NCBI GenBank assembly: GCA_024236015.1
Contig: JACKLK010000004.1
Location: 310,001-374,000, forward strand
From: Rhodoferax sp.
GTDB lineage: Bacteria > Pseudomonadota > Gammaproteobacteria > Burkholderiales > Burkholderiaceae_C
DNA: 64,000 nt
Direction: 5' to 3'
Position 1 is the first letter of the stretch. Every line of letters begins with the position of its first letter. The notes below the pieces were generated by a model that was given only the letters and a program-made list of their open reading frames with translations, did no database searches and had not been told where the DNA came from. The position numbers and the translations under genes are program-made. Positions 26,579 through 34,517 of the stretch are shown piece after piece.

Positions 26579-26686
26579 CGGGCCTGATGCTGACCTCGTA
26601 TCGGGTCTTGTTCCATCTTCAGGCGACTCCGCCGCCAGCGGCAGGAATCGTACACCTTATTCGACTTCGCCCTTTTTTGACCGACC

Positions 26687-27637
26687 ATGACTGACACCAA
26701 GCACGCCCGCGTCCTCATCCTGGGTTCCGGCCCCGCCGGCTACACGGCGGCCGTCTACGCCGCCCGCGCCAACCTCAACCCGATGCTGATCACCGGCATT
26801 GCCCAGGGCGGACAGCTGATGACCACGACCGACGTCGACAACTGGCCCGCCGACGTGCACGGCGTGCAGGGGCCCGACCTGATGCAGCGCTTCCTGGAGC
26901 ACGCCGAGCGGTTCAAGACCGAGGTGGTGTTCGACCACATCAACAAGGTCGACCTCTCCAAGCGCCCGTTCCGGCTCACCGGCGACAGTGCCGAATACAC
27001 CTGCGATGCGCTGATCGTCTCCACCGGCGCCTCGGCCAAGTACCTGGGCTTGCCGTCCGAGACGGCGTTCATGGGCAAGGGCGTGTCCGGCTGCGCGACC
27101 TGCGACGGGTTCTTCTACCGCGACCAGGTGTGTTGCGTCGTGGGCGGCGGCAACACCGCGGTCGAGGAGGCGCTGTACCTGTCGAACATCGCAAGCAAGG
27201 TCTACCTGATCCACCGCCGCGACAAGTTCAGGGCCGAGCCGATCCTGGTCGACAAGCTGATGGACAAGGTCGCCGCAGGCAAGATCGAACTCAAGACCTT
27301 CCGGACGCTGGACGAGGTGCTGGGCGACACCTCCGGCGTCACCGGCGTGCGCATCAGGAGCACGCAGGACGACAGCACCGAGGAGTTGAAACTCGCCGGC
27401 TGTTTCATCGCGATCGGCCACGCGCCGAACACCGACATCTTCCAGGGCCAGCTGGAGATGGCCAACGGCTACATCGTGACCCAGTCCGGCCTCAAGGGAA
27501 TGGCCACGATGACCAGCGTGCCGGGAGTGTTCGCCGCCGGCGACGTGCAGGACCATGTCTACCGCCAGGCCATCACCAGCGCCGGCACCGGCTGCATGGC
27601 CGCTCTGGACGCCCAGCGCTTCCTCGAACAGGACTGA
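26687..27637 (+). CDS. trxB: Thioredoxin-disulfide reductase
   Basis: A 316-residue FAD/NADPH enzyme that reduces thioredoxin. It shows the FAD-binding GSGPAGYTAAVYAARA at ~10-25, the redox-active CATC in SGCATCDGFFY (~136-139), the NADPH-binding VVGGGNTAVEEALYL, and a C-terminal FAAGDVQDHVYRQA FAD-contact segment. It is normal in length and stands alone on the plus strand, divergent from the Crp/Fnr regulator and upstream of rpmB. Confidence 0.97.
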   Translation: MTDTKHARVLILGSGPAGYTAAVYAARANLNPMLITGIAQGGQLMTTTDVDNWPADVHGVQGPDLMQRFLEHAERFKTEVVFDHINKVDLSKRPFRLTGDSAEYTCDALIVSTGASAKYLGLPSETAFMGKGVSGCATCDGFFYRDQVCCVVGGGNTAVEEALYLSNIASKVYLIHRRDKFRAEPILVDKLMDKVAAGKIELKTFRTLDEVLGDTSGVTGVRIRSTQDDSTEELKLAGCFIAIGHAPNTDIFQGQLEMANGYIVTQSGLKGMATMTSVPGVFAAGDVQDHVYRQAITSAGTGCMAALDAQRFLEQD

Positions 27638-27681
27638 CGGCACCCCGCACCGGTTTGCGCTGGCCGGCTCGATTTGCTGGC

Positions 27682-27857
27682 TATAATCCAAGGCTTTACC
27701 AAAATTGCCCGGCAACGGGCGTTCACGGTGAAATCTCCGGACAGGCCGCCGCACCAGCATCGCTGGCGGCAGGCGCCCTGCCCATCTACCGCCTCCGCTT
27801 TCCGGTGGCGAGGTGCGGCGAAAGCCGTTAACGAATACGCAACACACCCCCGGTGTG
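27682..27857 (+). promoter_or_regulatory. Promoter and structured leader of rpmB-rpmG
   Basis: A perfect TATAAT at 27682-27687 is followed by ~190 bases of untranslated leader. The leader contains three small hairpins: GCCCG-GCAA-CGGGC with a GNRA loop (27707-27720), CCAGC-ATC-GCTGG (27754-27766), and a 6-bp CACACC/GGTGTG stem (27843-27857) close to the ribosome site. Such a leader is a plausible site of autogenous control of the ribosomal proteins. Confidence 0.5.
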
Positions 27858-27883
27858 ATTGCGCAGACTGATGGAGTGTCCAC

Positions 27884-28117
27884 ATGGCACGCGTATGTGA
27901 TGTAACGGGCAAAGGCCCGATGGTCGGAAACAACGTTTCCCACGCCAACAACCGCACCAAGCGTCGGTTCCTGCCCAACCTGCAGTACCGCCGTTTCTGG
28001 GTCGAAACCGAGAACCGCTGGGTCCGCCTGCGCGTTTCCAGCGCCGCCCTGCGCCTGATCGACAAGAACGGCATCGAGTCGGTTCTGGCCGACATGCGCG
28101 CCCGGGGACAGGCGTAA
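27884..28117 (+). CDS. rpmB: 50S ribosomal protein L28
   Basis: A 77-residue L28. It begins ARVCDVTGKGPMVGNNVSHANN, then KRRFLPNLQ and the FWVETENRWVRLRVS strand region, which are all standard. It is the first gene of the rpmB-rpmG pair; the start follows a TGGAGTG ribosome site. Confidence 0.98.
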   Translation: MARVCDVTGKGPMVGNNVSHANNRTKRRFLPNLQYRRFWVETENRWVRLRVSSAALRLIDKNGIESVLADMRARGQA

Positions 28118-28191
28118 ACATTCCGGCTGCAGCCCGATCGCACCATCCCTGCCGCGATCGCGCCGCACTCCACTGACTGAAGGAACACACC

Positions 28192-28362
28192 ATGGCTACC
28201 AAAGGCACCCGCGAGAAGATCAAGCTGGAATCCACTGCCGGCACCGGTCACTTCTACACGACCAGCAAGAACAAGAAGACGATGCCGGAAAAGATGCTGA
28301 TCAAGAAGTTCGATCCCAAGGCACGCAAGCACGTCGAATACAAGGAAATCAAGCTGAAATAA
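28192..28362 (+). CDS. rpmG: 50S ribosomal protein L33
   Basis: A 56-residue L33 lacking the zinc cysteines of the C+ form. Sequence features are TREKIKLESTAGTGH, FYTTSKNKKTMPEKM and KFDPKARKHVEYKE. It follows rpmB by 74 bp with an AAGGA ribosome site and is followed by a strong terminator. Confidence 0.98.
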   Translation: MATKGTREKIKLESTAGTGHFYTTSKNKKTMPEKMLIKKFDPKARKHVEYKEIKLK

Positions 28363-28381
28363 TCAGCCCGATCATCCTGAT

Positions 28382-28412
28382 GAAAAGCCCGGTCACGACC
28401 GGGCTTTTTTGT
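28382..28412 (+). terminator. Rho-independent terminator after rpmG
   Basis: A 7-9 bp GC-rich stem (AGCCCGGTC/GACCGGGCT) is preceded by AAAA and followed by six Ts, a classical intrinsic terminator 20 bp after rpmG. Confidence 0.9.
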
Positions 28413-28513
28413 GCCCGCTCGGCAAGCTTCATGCTCCCGGCCAGCGTCGATGCTGCCGCCGCCGACCGGACGACCACCAGGCCGGCGCCGGCCGTGTCCG
28501 GCGTGGGCCGCCC

Positions 28514-28542
28514 ATGAAAAAGCCCGGCCGGGGCCGGGCTTG
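28514..28542 (-). terminator. Rho-independent terminator of the desaturase gene
   Basis: On the minus strand an AGCCCGGC/GCCGGGCT stem is followed by TTTTT, 54 bp beyond the desaturase stop. The 233-bp gap between rpmG and the desaturase holds these two terminators and nothing else that I can support. Confidence 0.85.
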
Positions 28543-28595
28543 TCGTGGTTGCGGTTGACGCCTGGACGCCGTCACGGCATCAGGTCGCGGGGCCG

Positions 28596-29810
28596 TCAGG
28601 CCCTGGCGGCGCGCAACTTGAACGAGAACTCGCGCAGCGCCGCGATGCCGCTGCTCTCGGCGCGGTGGCACCAGGCCTGCAGGTCGATGGCCAGTTGTTC
28701 GCGCGACTGCGAGGTGTTGAGCCAGAGTTGGCGCAGTTCCTCGCGCATGGTCACCATCTTGTCCAGCACCGGATGGGCTTCCCGTGCCAGCGCCAGTTGC
28801 GGCGCGGCCGCTGCGGGCACCTTGTCGGCGTCACGGTGCAACCAGCGCTTGGCCGCCACCAGTACCGCGACGTCGCCGCGCTTGGCCTTGATGGTCGCCA
28901 GTTCGGCGACACAGGCCTTGCGCAGGTCCTTGGCGTAGCCGGCCATGACTTCGTAGCGGTGGGCGATCAGGGCCTCGAGCGTCTTCTCGTCGGCCACCGG
29001 GCGCACATCGCCGAGTTGCAGCTTCGGTGGCGTCTTCTTGACGCGGGCCAGTCCCAGCTTGGCCAGGATGCTGATGTAGACCCAGCCGATATCGAACTCG
29101 TACGGCTTGACCGAGAACTTGGCCGACGTCGGATAGGTGTGGTGGTTGTTGTGCAGTTCCTCGCCGCCGATCATGATGCCCCAGGGCACGATATTGGTGC
29201 TCGCATCGGCCGCCTCGAAATTGCGGTAGCCCCAGTAGTGGCCGATGCCGTTGATGACACCGGCGGCGGTGAACGGAATCCACACCATCTGGACAGCCCA
29301 GACCGCCAGGCCGGCGGCACCGAACAGCGCCAGGTCGATCACCATCATCAGACCGACGCCTTGCCAGCTGAAACGCGAATACAGGTTGCGCTCGAGCCAG
29401 TCGTTGGGGCAGCCCTGGCTGTACTTGTTCAGGGTTTCCTGGTTCTTGGACTCGGCCCGGTACAACTCGGCGCCTTGCCAGAACACCTTCTTGATGCCAT
29501 GGGCGACCGGGCTGTGCGGATCGTCGGAGGTTTCGCACTTGGCGTGGTGCTTGCGGTGGATGGACACCCATTCACGCGTGACCTGCCCGGTGCCGATCCA
29601 CAACCAGAAGCGGAAGAAATGCGCCGGGATCGCATGCAGATCCATCGCACGGTGCGCCTGGTGGCGGTGCAGATAGATGGTGACACTGGCAATCGTGATG
29701 TGCGTCGTCACCAGCGTGTACAGGACGATTTCCCACCAGGTCAGATCCCATAGTCCGTGCGACAGCCATTCCACAATGGCGTTCAGGACAGCCCAGTCAG
29801 GTAGCAACAT
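28596..29810 (-). CDS. Membrane acyl-CoA/fatty acid desaturase
   Basis: A 404-residue membrane di-iron desaturase. The three histidine boxes are HRHQAHRA (48-55), HRKHH (85-89) and HNNHH in the second half, as in delta-9 acyl-CoA desaturases. Four membrane helices flank them. Beyond the conserved domain there is a ~150-residue hydrophilic helical C-terminal extension rich in Ala, Lys and Glu, unusual for the class. It introduces double bonds into acyl chains, probably for membrane fluidity. An A+T-richer stretch upstream holds the likely promoter. Confidence 0.9.
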   Translation of the reverse strand: MLLPDWAVLNAIVEWLSHGLWDLTWWEIVLYTLVTTHITIASVTIYLHRHQAHRAMDLHAIPAHFFRFWLWIGTGQVTREWVSIHRKHHAKCETSDDPHSPVAHGIKKVFWQGAELYRAESKNQETLNKYSQGCPNDWLERNLYSRFSWQGVGLMMVIDLALFGAAGLAVWAVQMVWIPFTAAGVINGIGHYWGYRNFEAADASTNIVPWGIMIGGEELHNNHHTYPTSAKFSVKPYEFDIGWVYISILAKLGLARVKKTPPKLQLGDVRPVADEKTLEALIAHRYEVMAGYAKDLRKACVAELATIKAKRGDVAVLVAAKRWLHRDADKVPAAAAPQLALAREAHPVLDKMVTMREELRQLWLNTSQSREQLAIDLQAWCHRAESSGIAALREFSFKLRAARA

Positions 29811-29942
29811 CGTTTTCGTCTCTCTCTAGTCAGTGGTCAGGTGATGAAGGGTATGCCGGGCACGCGTGCAGGCTCTTGCCTGTTGCCGCGCGTCCAACCA
29901 CCCCGCATTTTAGGCGGCGCAAGGCGATTTCACCTAGCCCGA

Positions 29943-29969
29943 ATCCTAGCTATTGGCAAAAGGTATCAA
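29943..29969 (-). promoter_or_regulatory. Candidate promoter for the desaturase gene
   Basis: In a locally A+T-rich stretch, the minus strand reads TTGATA (29969-29964), a 15-bp spacer and TAGGAT (29948-29943). A second -10-like TAAAAT occurs at 29912-29907. Spacing is suboptimal for the first pair. Confidence 0.3.
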
Positions 29970-29978
29970 TTCAATCGA

Positions 29979-31256
29979 TCATGACGTCTTTTTTCGCCAA
30001 ATGGCGGCAAAAAAGCCGTCTGTCGCATGTCGATGTGGCCAAAGCCGCAGGTATGAGGCCCCATTCAAGCCCTGCCGGCACAGGGAATTGACCTGATCGA
30101 CCTTCAATTCGGTCAATGTGTCGTCCGCACGCAACGATTCGAAGTCTGCGTGGGCGGCACTGAAGGCATCGGCAACGTCTTCGTTCTCCTGCCGCAGCAG
30201 GCTGCAGGTGGCATAGACCAGCCGACCGCCGGGCTTGAGCAACCGGGCCGCGCTGGCCAGGATGGCCGCCTGGGTTGCGGCCATCTGCTCCACCACCGAC
30301 GCATCCTGGCGCCATTTCAGGTCGGGGTTGCGGCGCAGCGTACCCAGGCCCGAGCAAGGTGCATCGACCAGCACCCGATCGATCTTGCCCGCCAGCCGCT
30401 TGATGCGGTCGTCCCGCTCATGGCTGATCGCCACGGGATGCACATTGGACAGGCCGCTGCGCGCCAGGCGGGGCTTGAGTCCATCCAGGCGATGGGCCGA
30501 GGTATCGAACGCATACAGGCGCCCGGTGTTGCGCATCGCCGCCCCCAACGCCAGGGTCTTGCCACCGGCGCCGGCGCAGAAATCGACGACCATCTCGCCG
30601 CGATGGGCATCGACCAGCAAGGCCAGCAGCTGGGAGCCTTCGTCCTGCACTTCGAATGCGCCGGCCGTGTATGCGTCCAACCGGGTCAATGGCGGCTTGC
30701 CCTGCACACGCAGGCCCCACGGCGAATACGGGGTGTCGCTCGCCGCGATGCCCGCGGCGGCCAGCGCCTTGCGCACCTCGGCCCGCCTGCCCTTGAGCGT
30801 ATTGACCCGCAGGTCGAGCGGCGCCGGCTCGTTCAGGCTGGTCGCCAGCGGCCAGAAGTCCGGTCCGGTCTCGTCCTTGAGCCGCTGCGCCAGCCAGTCC
30901 GGCAGGTTGTGGCGATGGCGCTCCATCAGGGCAGCCGCGTCGACCTGGCCACAGGCATCGAGCCAGGCCTTCTCCTGATCGTTCAACGCGCCATCGAGAA
31001 ACGCGCGTGGTGCATCGAACCCCAGGATCGCCAGGCGCCGGGCCTTGGCACCACTGCCGGAGGGCGCCAGGTGATCGAACAGCTGCTTCTTGCGCAACAC
31101 GGCATACACGCTTTGCGTCAAGGTGGCCCGCTCGCGCGGCCCCAGCGAGCGGTGATCGCGAAAAAAACGTGCGACCACGGCGTCCGCCGGATGGTCGAAC
31201 TTCAGGACCAGCGCGACCAGGTCGGCACAGGCCTGCAACAAAGGGGCGGGATGCAT
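29979..31256 (-). CDS. RsmB-type rRNA (cytosine-C5) methyltransferase
   Basis: A 425-residue SAM-dependent RNA m5C methyltransferase of the RsmB/NOP2/Sun family. The N-terminal NusB-like helical domain is followed by a linker domain with RVNTLKG, then the catalytic domain with EVQDEGSQLLALL, SAM-binding VVDFCAGAGGKTLALGA, DAPCSGLGTLRRNPD (catalytic Cys) and YATCSLLRQENEDV (second Cys). RsmB modifies C967 of 16S rRNA in E. coli; the exact target here is not certain, so I assign no gene symbol. The start is placed at MHPAPLLQA because the frame upstream reads into the purN gene region. Confidence 0.9.
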   Translation of the reverse strand: MHPAPLLQACADLVALVLKFDHPADAVVARFFRDHRSLGPRERATLTQSVYAVLRKKQLFDHLAPSGSGAKARRLAILGFDAPRAFLDGALNDQEKAWLDACGQVDAAALMERHRHNLPDWLAQRLKDETGPDFWPLATSLNEPAPLDLRVNTLKGRRAEVRKALAAAGIAASDTPYSPWGLRVQGKPPLTRLDAYTAGAFEVQDEGSQLLALLVDAHRGEMVVDFCAGAGGKTLALGAAMRNTGRLYAFDTSAHRLDGLKPRLARSGLSNVHPVAISHERDDRIKRLAGKIDRVLVDAPCSGLGTLRRNPDLKWRQDASVVEQMAATQAAILASAARLLKPGGRLVYATCSLLRQENEDVADAFSAAHADFESLRADDTLTELKVDQVNSLCRQGLNGASYLRLWPHRHATDGFFAAIWRKKTS

Positions 31257-31318
31257 GGCGCGATTGTCCCATGCGGGTCGCGGGCGCCACTGCCCGGACA
31301 CCGGGCCGTGGACCGCGC

Positions 31319-31909
31319 TCAGCCCCGCAGCAAGGCGGCGATGGCCGCCGGGTAGATGCGATGCTCCTGCGTCACGACGCGCGAGGCCAGGCTGTCCGCG
31401 GTGTCGCCCGGCAGCACCGGCACGGCCGCCTGGGCCAGTATCGGTCCGTTGTCGAGTTCGGCCGTGACCAGGTGCACCGTCGCGCCCGCCACCCGGCAAC
31501 CCGCGTCGAGCGCCCGCTGGTGGGTGTGCAGACCAGTGAAGGCCGGCAGCAACGACGGATGGATGTTGACCAGCCGGCCTTCGTAGTGGGCGACGAATCC
31601 GGGCGTGAGCACCCGCATGAAGCCGGCCAGCACCACCAGCGCCGGACGGCCACCGGGATCATGCCGGTCGATCGCCTGGGCCAGCGCCTGGTCGAACGCC
31701 TCGCGCTCGCCGAACGACCGATGGTCCACGACCTCGGTCGCGATCCCCTGCTCTTGTGCATGGACCAGACCACCGGCCTGCGGTCGGTTGCTGATCACCG
31801 CCGCCACCCGCGCCTGCAGCCGCTGCTCCCAGTTTTCCCGGCGCGCCGCACGGACGATGGCGGCCATGTTGGAGCCGGTGCCGGAGATCAGGATCACGAT
31901 ATTCTTCAT
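31319..31909 (-). CDS. purN: Phosphoribosylglycinamide formyltransferase
   Basis: A 196-residue folate-dependent GAR transformylase, step three of purine synthesis. It begins NIVILISGTGSNMAAIV, and has the catalytic region with NIHPSLLPAFTGLHTHQRAL and GATVHLV (His), then D in LDNGPIL. Length is normal. The gene diverges from the acyl-CoA dehydrogenase gene, and GATAAT on the minus strand about 10 bases before the ATG suggests a short leader. Confidence 0.96.
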   Translation of the reverse strand: MKNIVILISGTGSNMAAIVRAARRENWEQRLQARVAAVISNRPQAGGLVHAQEQGIATEVVDHRSFGEREAFDQALAQAIDRHDPGGRPALVVLAGFMRVLTPGFVAHYEGRLVNIHPSLLPAFTGLHTHQRALDAGCRVAGATVHLVTAELDNGPILAQAAVPVLPGDTADSLASRVVTQEHRIYPAAIAALLRG

Positions 31910-31935
31910 AGATCGCAAAATTATCGCCGCCGGCC

Positions 31936-31953
31936 ACAAGGACTTGTCCTTGT
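31936..31953. promoter_or_regulatory. 18-bp palindromic operator candidate
   Basis: ACAAGGAC-TT-GTCCTTGT is a perfect inverted repeat in the 111-bp divergent gap between purN and the first acyl-CoA dehydrogenase gene. It overlaps the -35 region expected for purN and lies ~70 bp before the dehydrogenase start. Confidence 0.45.
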
Positions 31954-32020
31954 CGCGCCTCGGACATGCAAAATCGCACGACCGTGCTACAACACCGCAT
32001 CCCCGTTTGGAGACATCTGT

Positions 32021-33199
32021 ATGGATCTGGCATTCACCCCTGAAGAACAAGCATTTCGCGAGGAGATCCGAGCCTGGGTTGCGGACAACCTGCCTGCCGA
32101 CATCTCGCACAAGGTGCTCCATGCGCTGCACCTGAGCCGCGACGACATGCAGCGCTGGGCCAAGATCCTGGGCAAGAAGGGCTGGCTGGGCCACGGCTGG
32201 CCGAAGGAATTCGGCGGTCCGGGCTGGAACTCGGTGCAGAAGCACCTGTTCGAGGAGGAGTGTGCGCTGGCGGGCGCGCCCCGCGTCGTTCCCTTCGGAC
32301 CGGTCATGGTGGCCCCTGTCATCATGGCCTTCGGCAGCCCCGAGCAGCAGGCCCGCTTTCTGCCGGGCATCGCCAGCGGCGAGGTGTGGTGGAGCCAGGG
32401 CTACAGCGAACCGGGCTCCGGCAGCGACCTGGCCTCGCTCAAGACCCGTGCCGAGCGCCGGGGCAACAGCTATGTCGTCAACGGCCAGAAGACCTGGACC
32501 ACGCTGGGGCAATACGGCGAATGGATCTTCTGCCTGGTGCGTACCAGCACCGAAGGCAAGCCGCAGACCGGCATCAGCTTCCTGCTGATCGACATGAAGT
32601 CGCCCGGCGTCACCGTGCGGCCGATCCGGCTGCTCGACGGCAGCGTGGAGGTCAACGAGGTGTTCTTCGACAACGTCGAGGTGCCGGCCGAAAACCTGAT
32701 CGGCGAGGAGAACAAGGGCTGGACCTATGCCAAGCACCTGCTCAGCCACGAACGCACCAACATCGCCGACGTCAACCGGGCCAAGCGCGAGCTCGAACGG
32801 CTCAAGCGCATCGCCAAGGCCGAAGGCGTGTACGACGATACCCGCTTCCGCGACGAGATCGCCCGCCTCGAGGTCGACGTCGTGGCGCTGGAGATGATGG
32901 TGCTGCGCGTGCTGGCGGCCGAGAAGTCGGGCAAGCAGTCACTGGACGTGGCCGGCTTGTTGAAGATCCGGGGCAGCGAGATCCAGCAGCGCTACAGCGA
33001 ACTGATGATGCTGGCGGCCGGGCCCTATGCCCTGCCGCTGATCCATGAGGCCATGGAAGCCGGATGGCAGGGTGACGCGGTCGGTGCGCTGCACTGCGCG
33101 CCGCTGGCCACGACCTACCTGAACATGCGCAAGACCACCATCTATGGGGGCTCCAACGAGGTGCAGCGCAACATCGTGTCGCAGGTGGTGCTGGGCTAG
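32021..33199 (+). CDS. Acyl-CoA dehydrogenase (large-subunit type)
   Basis: A 392-residue FAD-dependent acyl-CoA dehydrogenase. N-terminal helical domain begins DLAFTPEEQAFREEIRAWV; the middle beta domain has GYSEPGSGSDLASLKT and a TWTTLGQYG FAD/substrate segment; the C-terminal helical domain ends with TTIYGGSNEVQRNIVSQVVLG. The catalytic Glu position cannot be assigned safely by eye. The second dehydrogenase follows after 72 bp; the pair resembles the two-subunit PimC/PimD arrangement, suggesting a heteromer acting on a bulky or dicarboxylic acyl-CoA (inference). Confidence 0.92.
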   Translation: MDLAFTPEEQAFREEIRAWVADNLPADISHKVLHALHLSRDDMQRWAKILGKKGWLGHGWPKEFGGPGWNSVQKHLFEEECALAGAPRVVPFGPVMVAPVIMAFGSPEQQARFLPGIASGEVWWSQGYSEPGSGSDLASLKTRAERRGNSYVVNGQKTWTTLGQYGEWIFCLVRTSTEGKPQTGISFLLIDMKSPGVTVRPIRLLDGSVEVNEVFFDNVEVPAENLIGEENKGWTYAKHLLSHERTNIADVNRAKRELERLKRIAKAEGVYDDTRFRDEIARLEVDVVALEMMVLRVLAAEKSGKQSLDVAGLLKIRGSEIQQRYSELMMLAAGPYALPLIHEAMEAGWQGDAVGALHCAPLATTYLNMRKTTIYGGSNEVQRNIVSQVVLG

Positions 33200-33271
33200 G
33201 CGCCGGCGCAACCATCCGCCGGACCATCCCGCACGCACGTACGCAAACAACGACCGACAACAGGTGACGAT

Positions 33272-34387
33272 ATGGATTTTGATTTCAGCGAAGACCAGGA
33301 CCAGCTGCGCGAAGCCGTGCGCAAATGGGTGGAAAAAGCCTATACCTTCGAGCGGCGCCGCTCGATCGTGGCGGACGGCGGTTTCTCCGCCGACGCCTAC
33401 CGCGAGGTGGCCGAACTCGGCCTGTGCGGCCTGTACGTCCCGGAGAACCTCGGCGGCATGGGCATGGGCCCGGTCGAGGGCATGATCGCCATGGAGGAAC
33501 TCGGGCGCGGCATCGTGCTCGAGCCGCTGACGCAGGCGTTGATCGCCGGCGCATTGCTCAGCGGCTACGCCCCCGAGGCGCTGGCCGCACACTGGGCGCC
33601 GCTGGTCGCCAGCGGTGAAAAGATCGTCAGCCTGGCCTACCAGGAGCGGGCCGGCCGTTATCGGCTCGACGTCTGCGCCACCAGCGCCCGCAAGCAGGGC
33701 GATGGCTGGACGCTGAGCGGCCACAAGAGCCTGGTCGTGGCCGGTGCGAAGGCCGATGCCTGGATCGTCAGTGCCACCGTCGACGGCACGCTGGGCATGT
33801 TCCTGGTCGAGCGCTCCGCCGCGGGAGCGTCCGTCCGTGGCTATGGCACGGTCGACGGCGCCTGCGCCGCCGAGCTGACGCTGGAGCAGGCCCCGGCATA
33901 CTGCATCAGCCTGGACGGCCTGGCGGCGCTCGAGCATGCGGTCGACATCGGCATTGCCGCGACCTGCGCCGAGGCCGTGGGCGTGATGGACCAGACGCTG
34001 GCCATCACCGTCGACTACATGAACACCCGCAAGCAGTTCGGCGTCGTGATCAGCAGCTTCCAGGCGCTCAAGCACCGGGTCGCCGACATGAAGATGCAAC
34101 TCGAACTGGCGCGCTCGATGAGTTATTACGCCTCGCTCAAGCTCAACAGCCCGGCGAGCGAACGACGCGCAGCCCTGGCGCGCGCCAAGTACCAGCTCGG
34201 GCAGTCGATGCGTTTTGTCGGCCAGCAGGCCGTCCAGCTGCATGGCGGCATCGGCGTGACCGACGAATACATCGTCAGCCACTACTTCAAACGGTTGACC
34301 CAGATGGAAATGGTGTTCGGCGACACCTTGCACCATCTGGGTGAGGTCTCGGACCGCATGCAGGACAGCGCCGGCGTCTTCGCCTGA
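33272..34387 (+). CDS. Acyl-CoA dehydrogenase (small-subunit type)
   Basis: A 371-residue acyl-CoA-dehydrogenase-fold protein. It starts MDFDFSEDQDQLREAVRKWVEKAY, has YVPENLGGMGMG and a YMNTRKQFGVVISSFQALKHRVADM segment, and ends with QLHGGIGVTDEYIVSHYFKRL. The middle domain is more divergent than that of its neighbour. Its resemblance to PimD-type subunits and the adjacent large-subunit-type gene argue for a heteromeric enzyme. The following adenylate cyclase gene begins 130 bp downstream. Confidence 0.9.
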   Translation: MDFDFSEDQDQLREAVRKWVEKAYTFERRRSIVADGGFSADAYREVAELGLCGLYVPENLGGMGMGPVEGMIAMEELGRGIVLEPLTQALIAGALLSGYAPEALAAHWAPLVASGEKIVSLAYQERAGRYRLDVCATSARKQGDGWTLSGHKSLVVAGAKADAWIVSATVDGTLGMFLVERSAAGASVRGYGTVDGACAAELTLEQAPAYCISLDGLAALEHAVDIGIAATCAEAVGVMDQTLAITVDYMNTRKQFGVVISSFQALKHRVADMKMQLELARSMSYYASLKLNSPASERRAALARAKYQLGQSMRFVGQQAVQLHGGIGVTDEYIVSHYFKRLTQMEMVFGDTLHHLGEVSDRMQDSAGVFA

Positions 34388-34517
34388 CTCCGGCCGGAGC
34401 TTCGTCCCACCAATTGAGCATGGCCCCGGCGCCCGCCGGCGGCCCTGCGCGCGACCATCGCCGCTGGGCACGGTAGCCGGAACCGCCGTTCCGGTCCGGG
34501 TGTCCCCGGGAGGCACC

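Noticed and set aside
29985..30020. A terminator formed by T6 and A6 runs around a GGCGG/CGCC stem at the end of the rsmB-type gene
   Set aside because: It lies inside the coding frame (the codons read through to the stop) and the T-run precedes rather than follows the stem on the coding strand.
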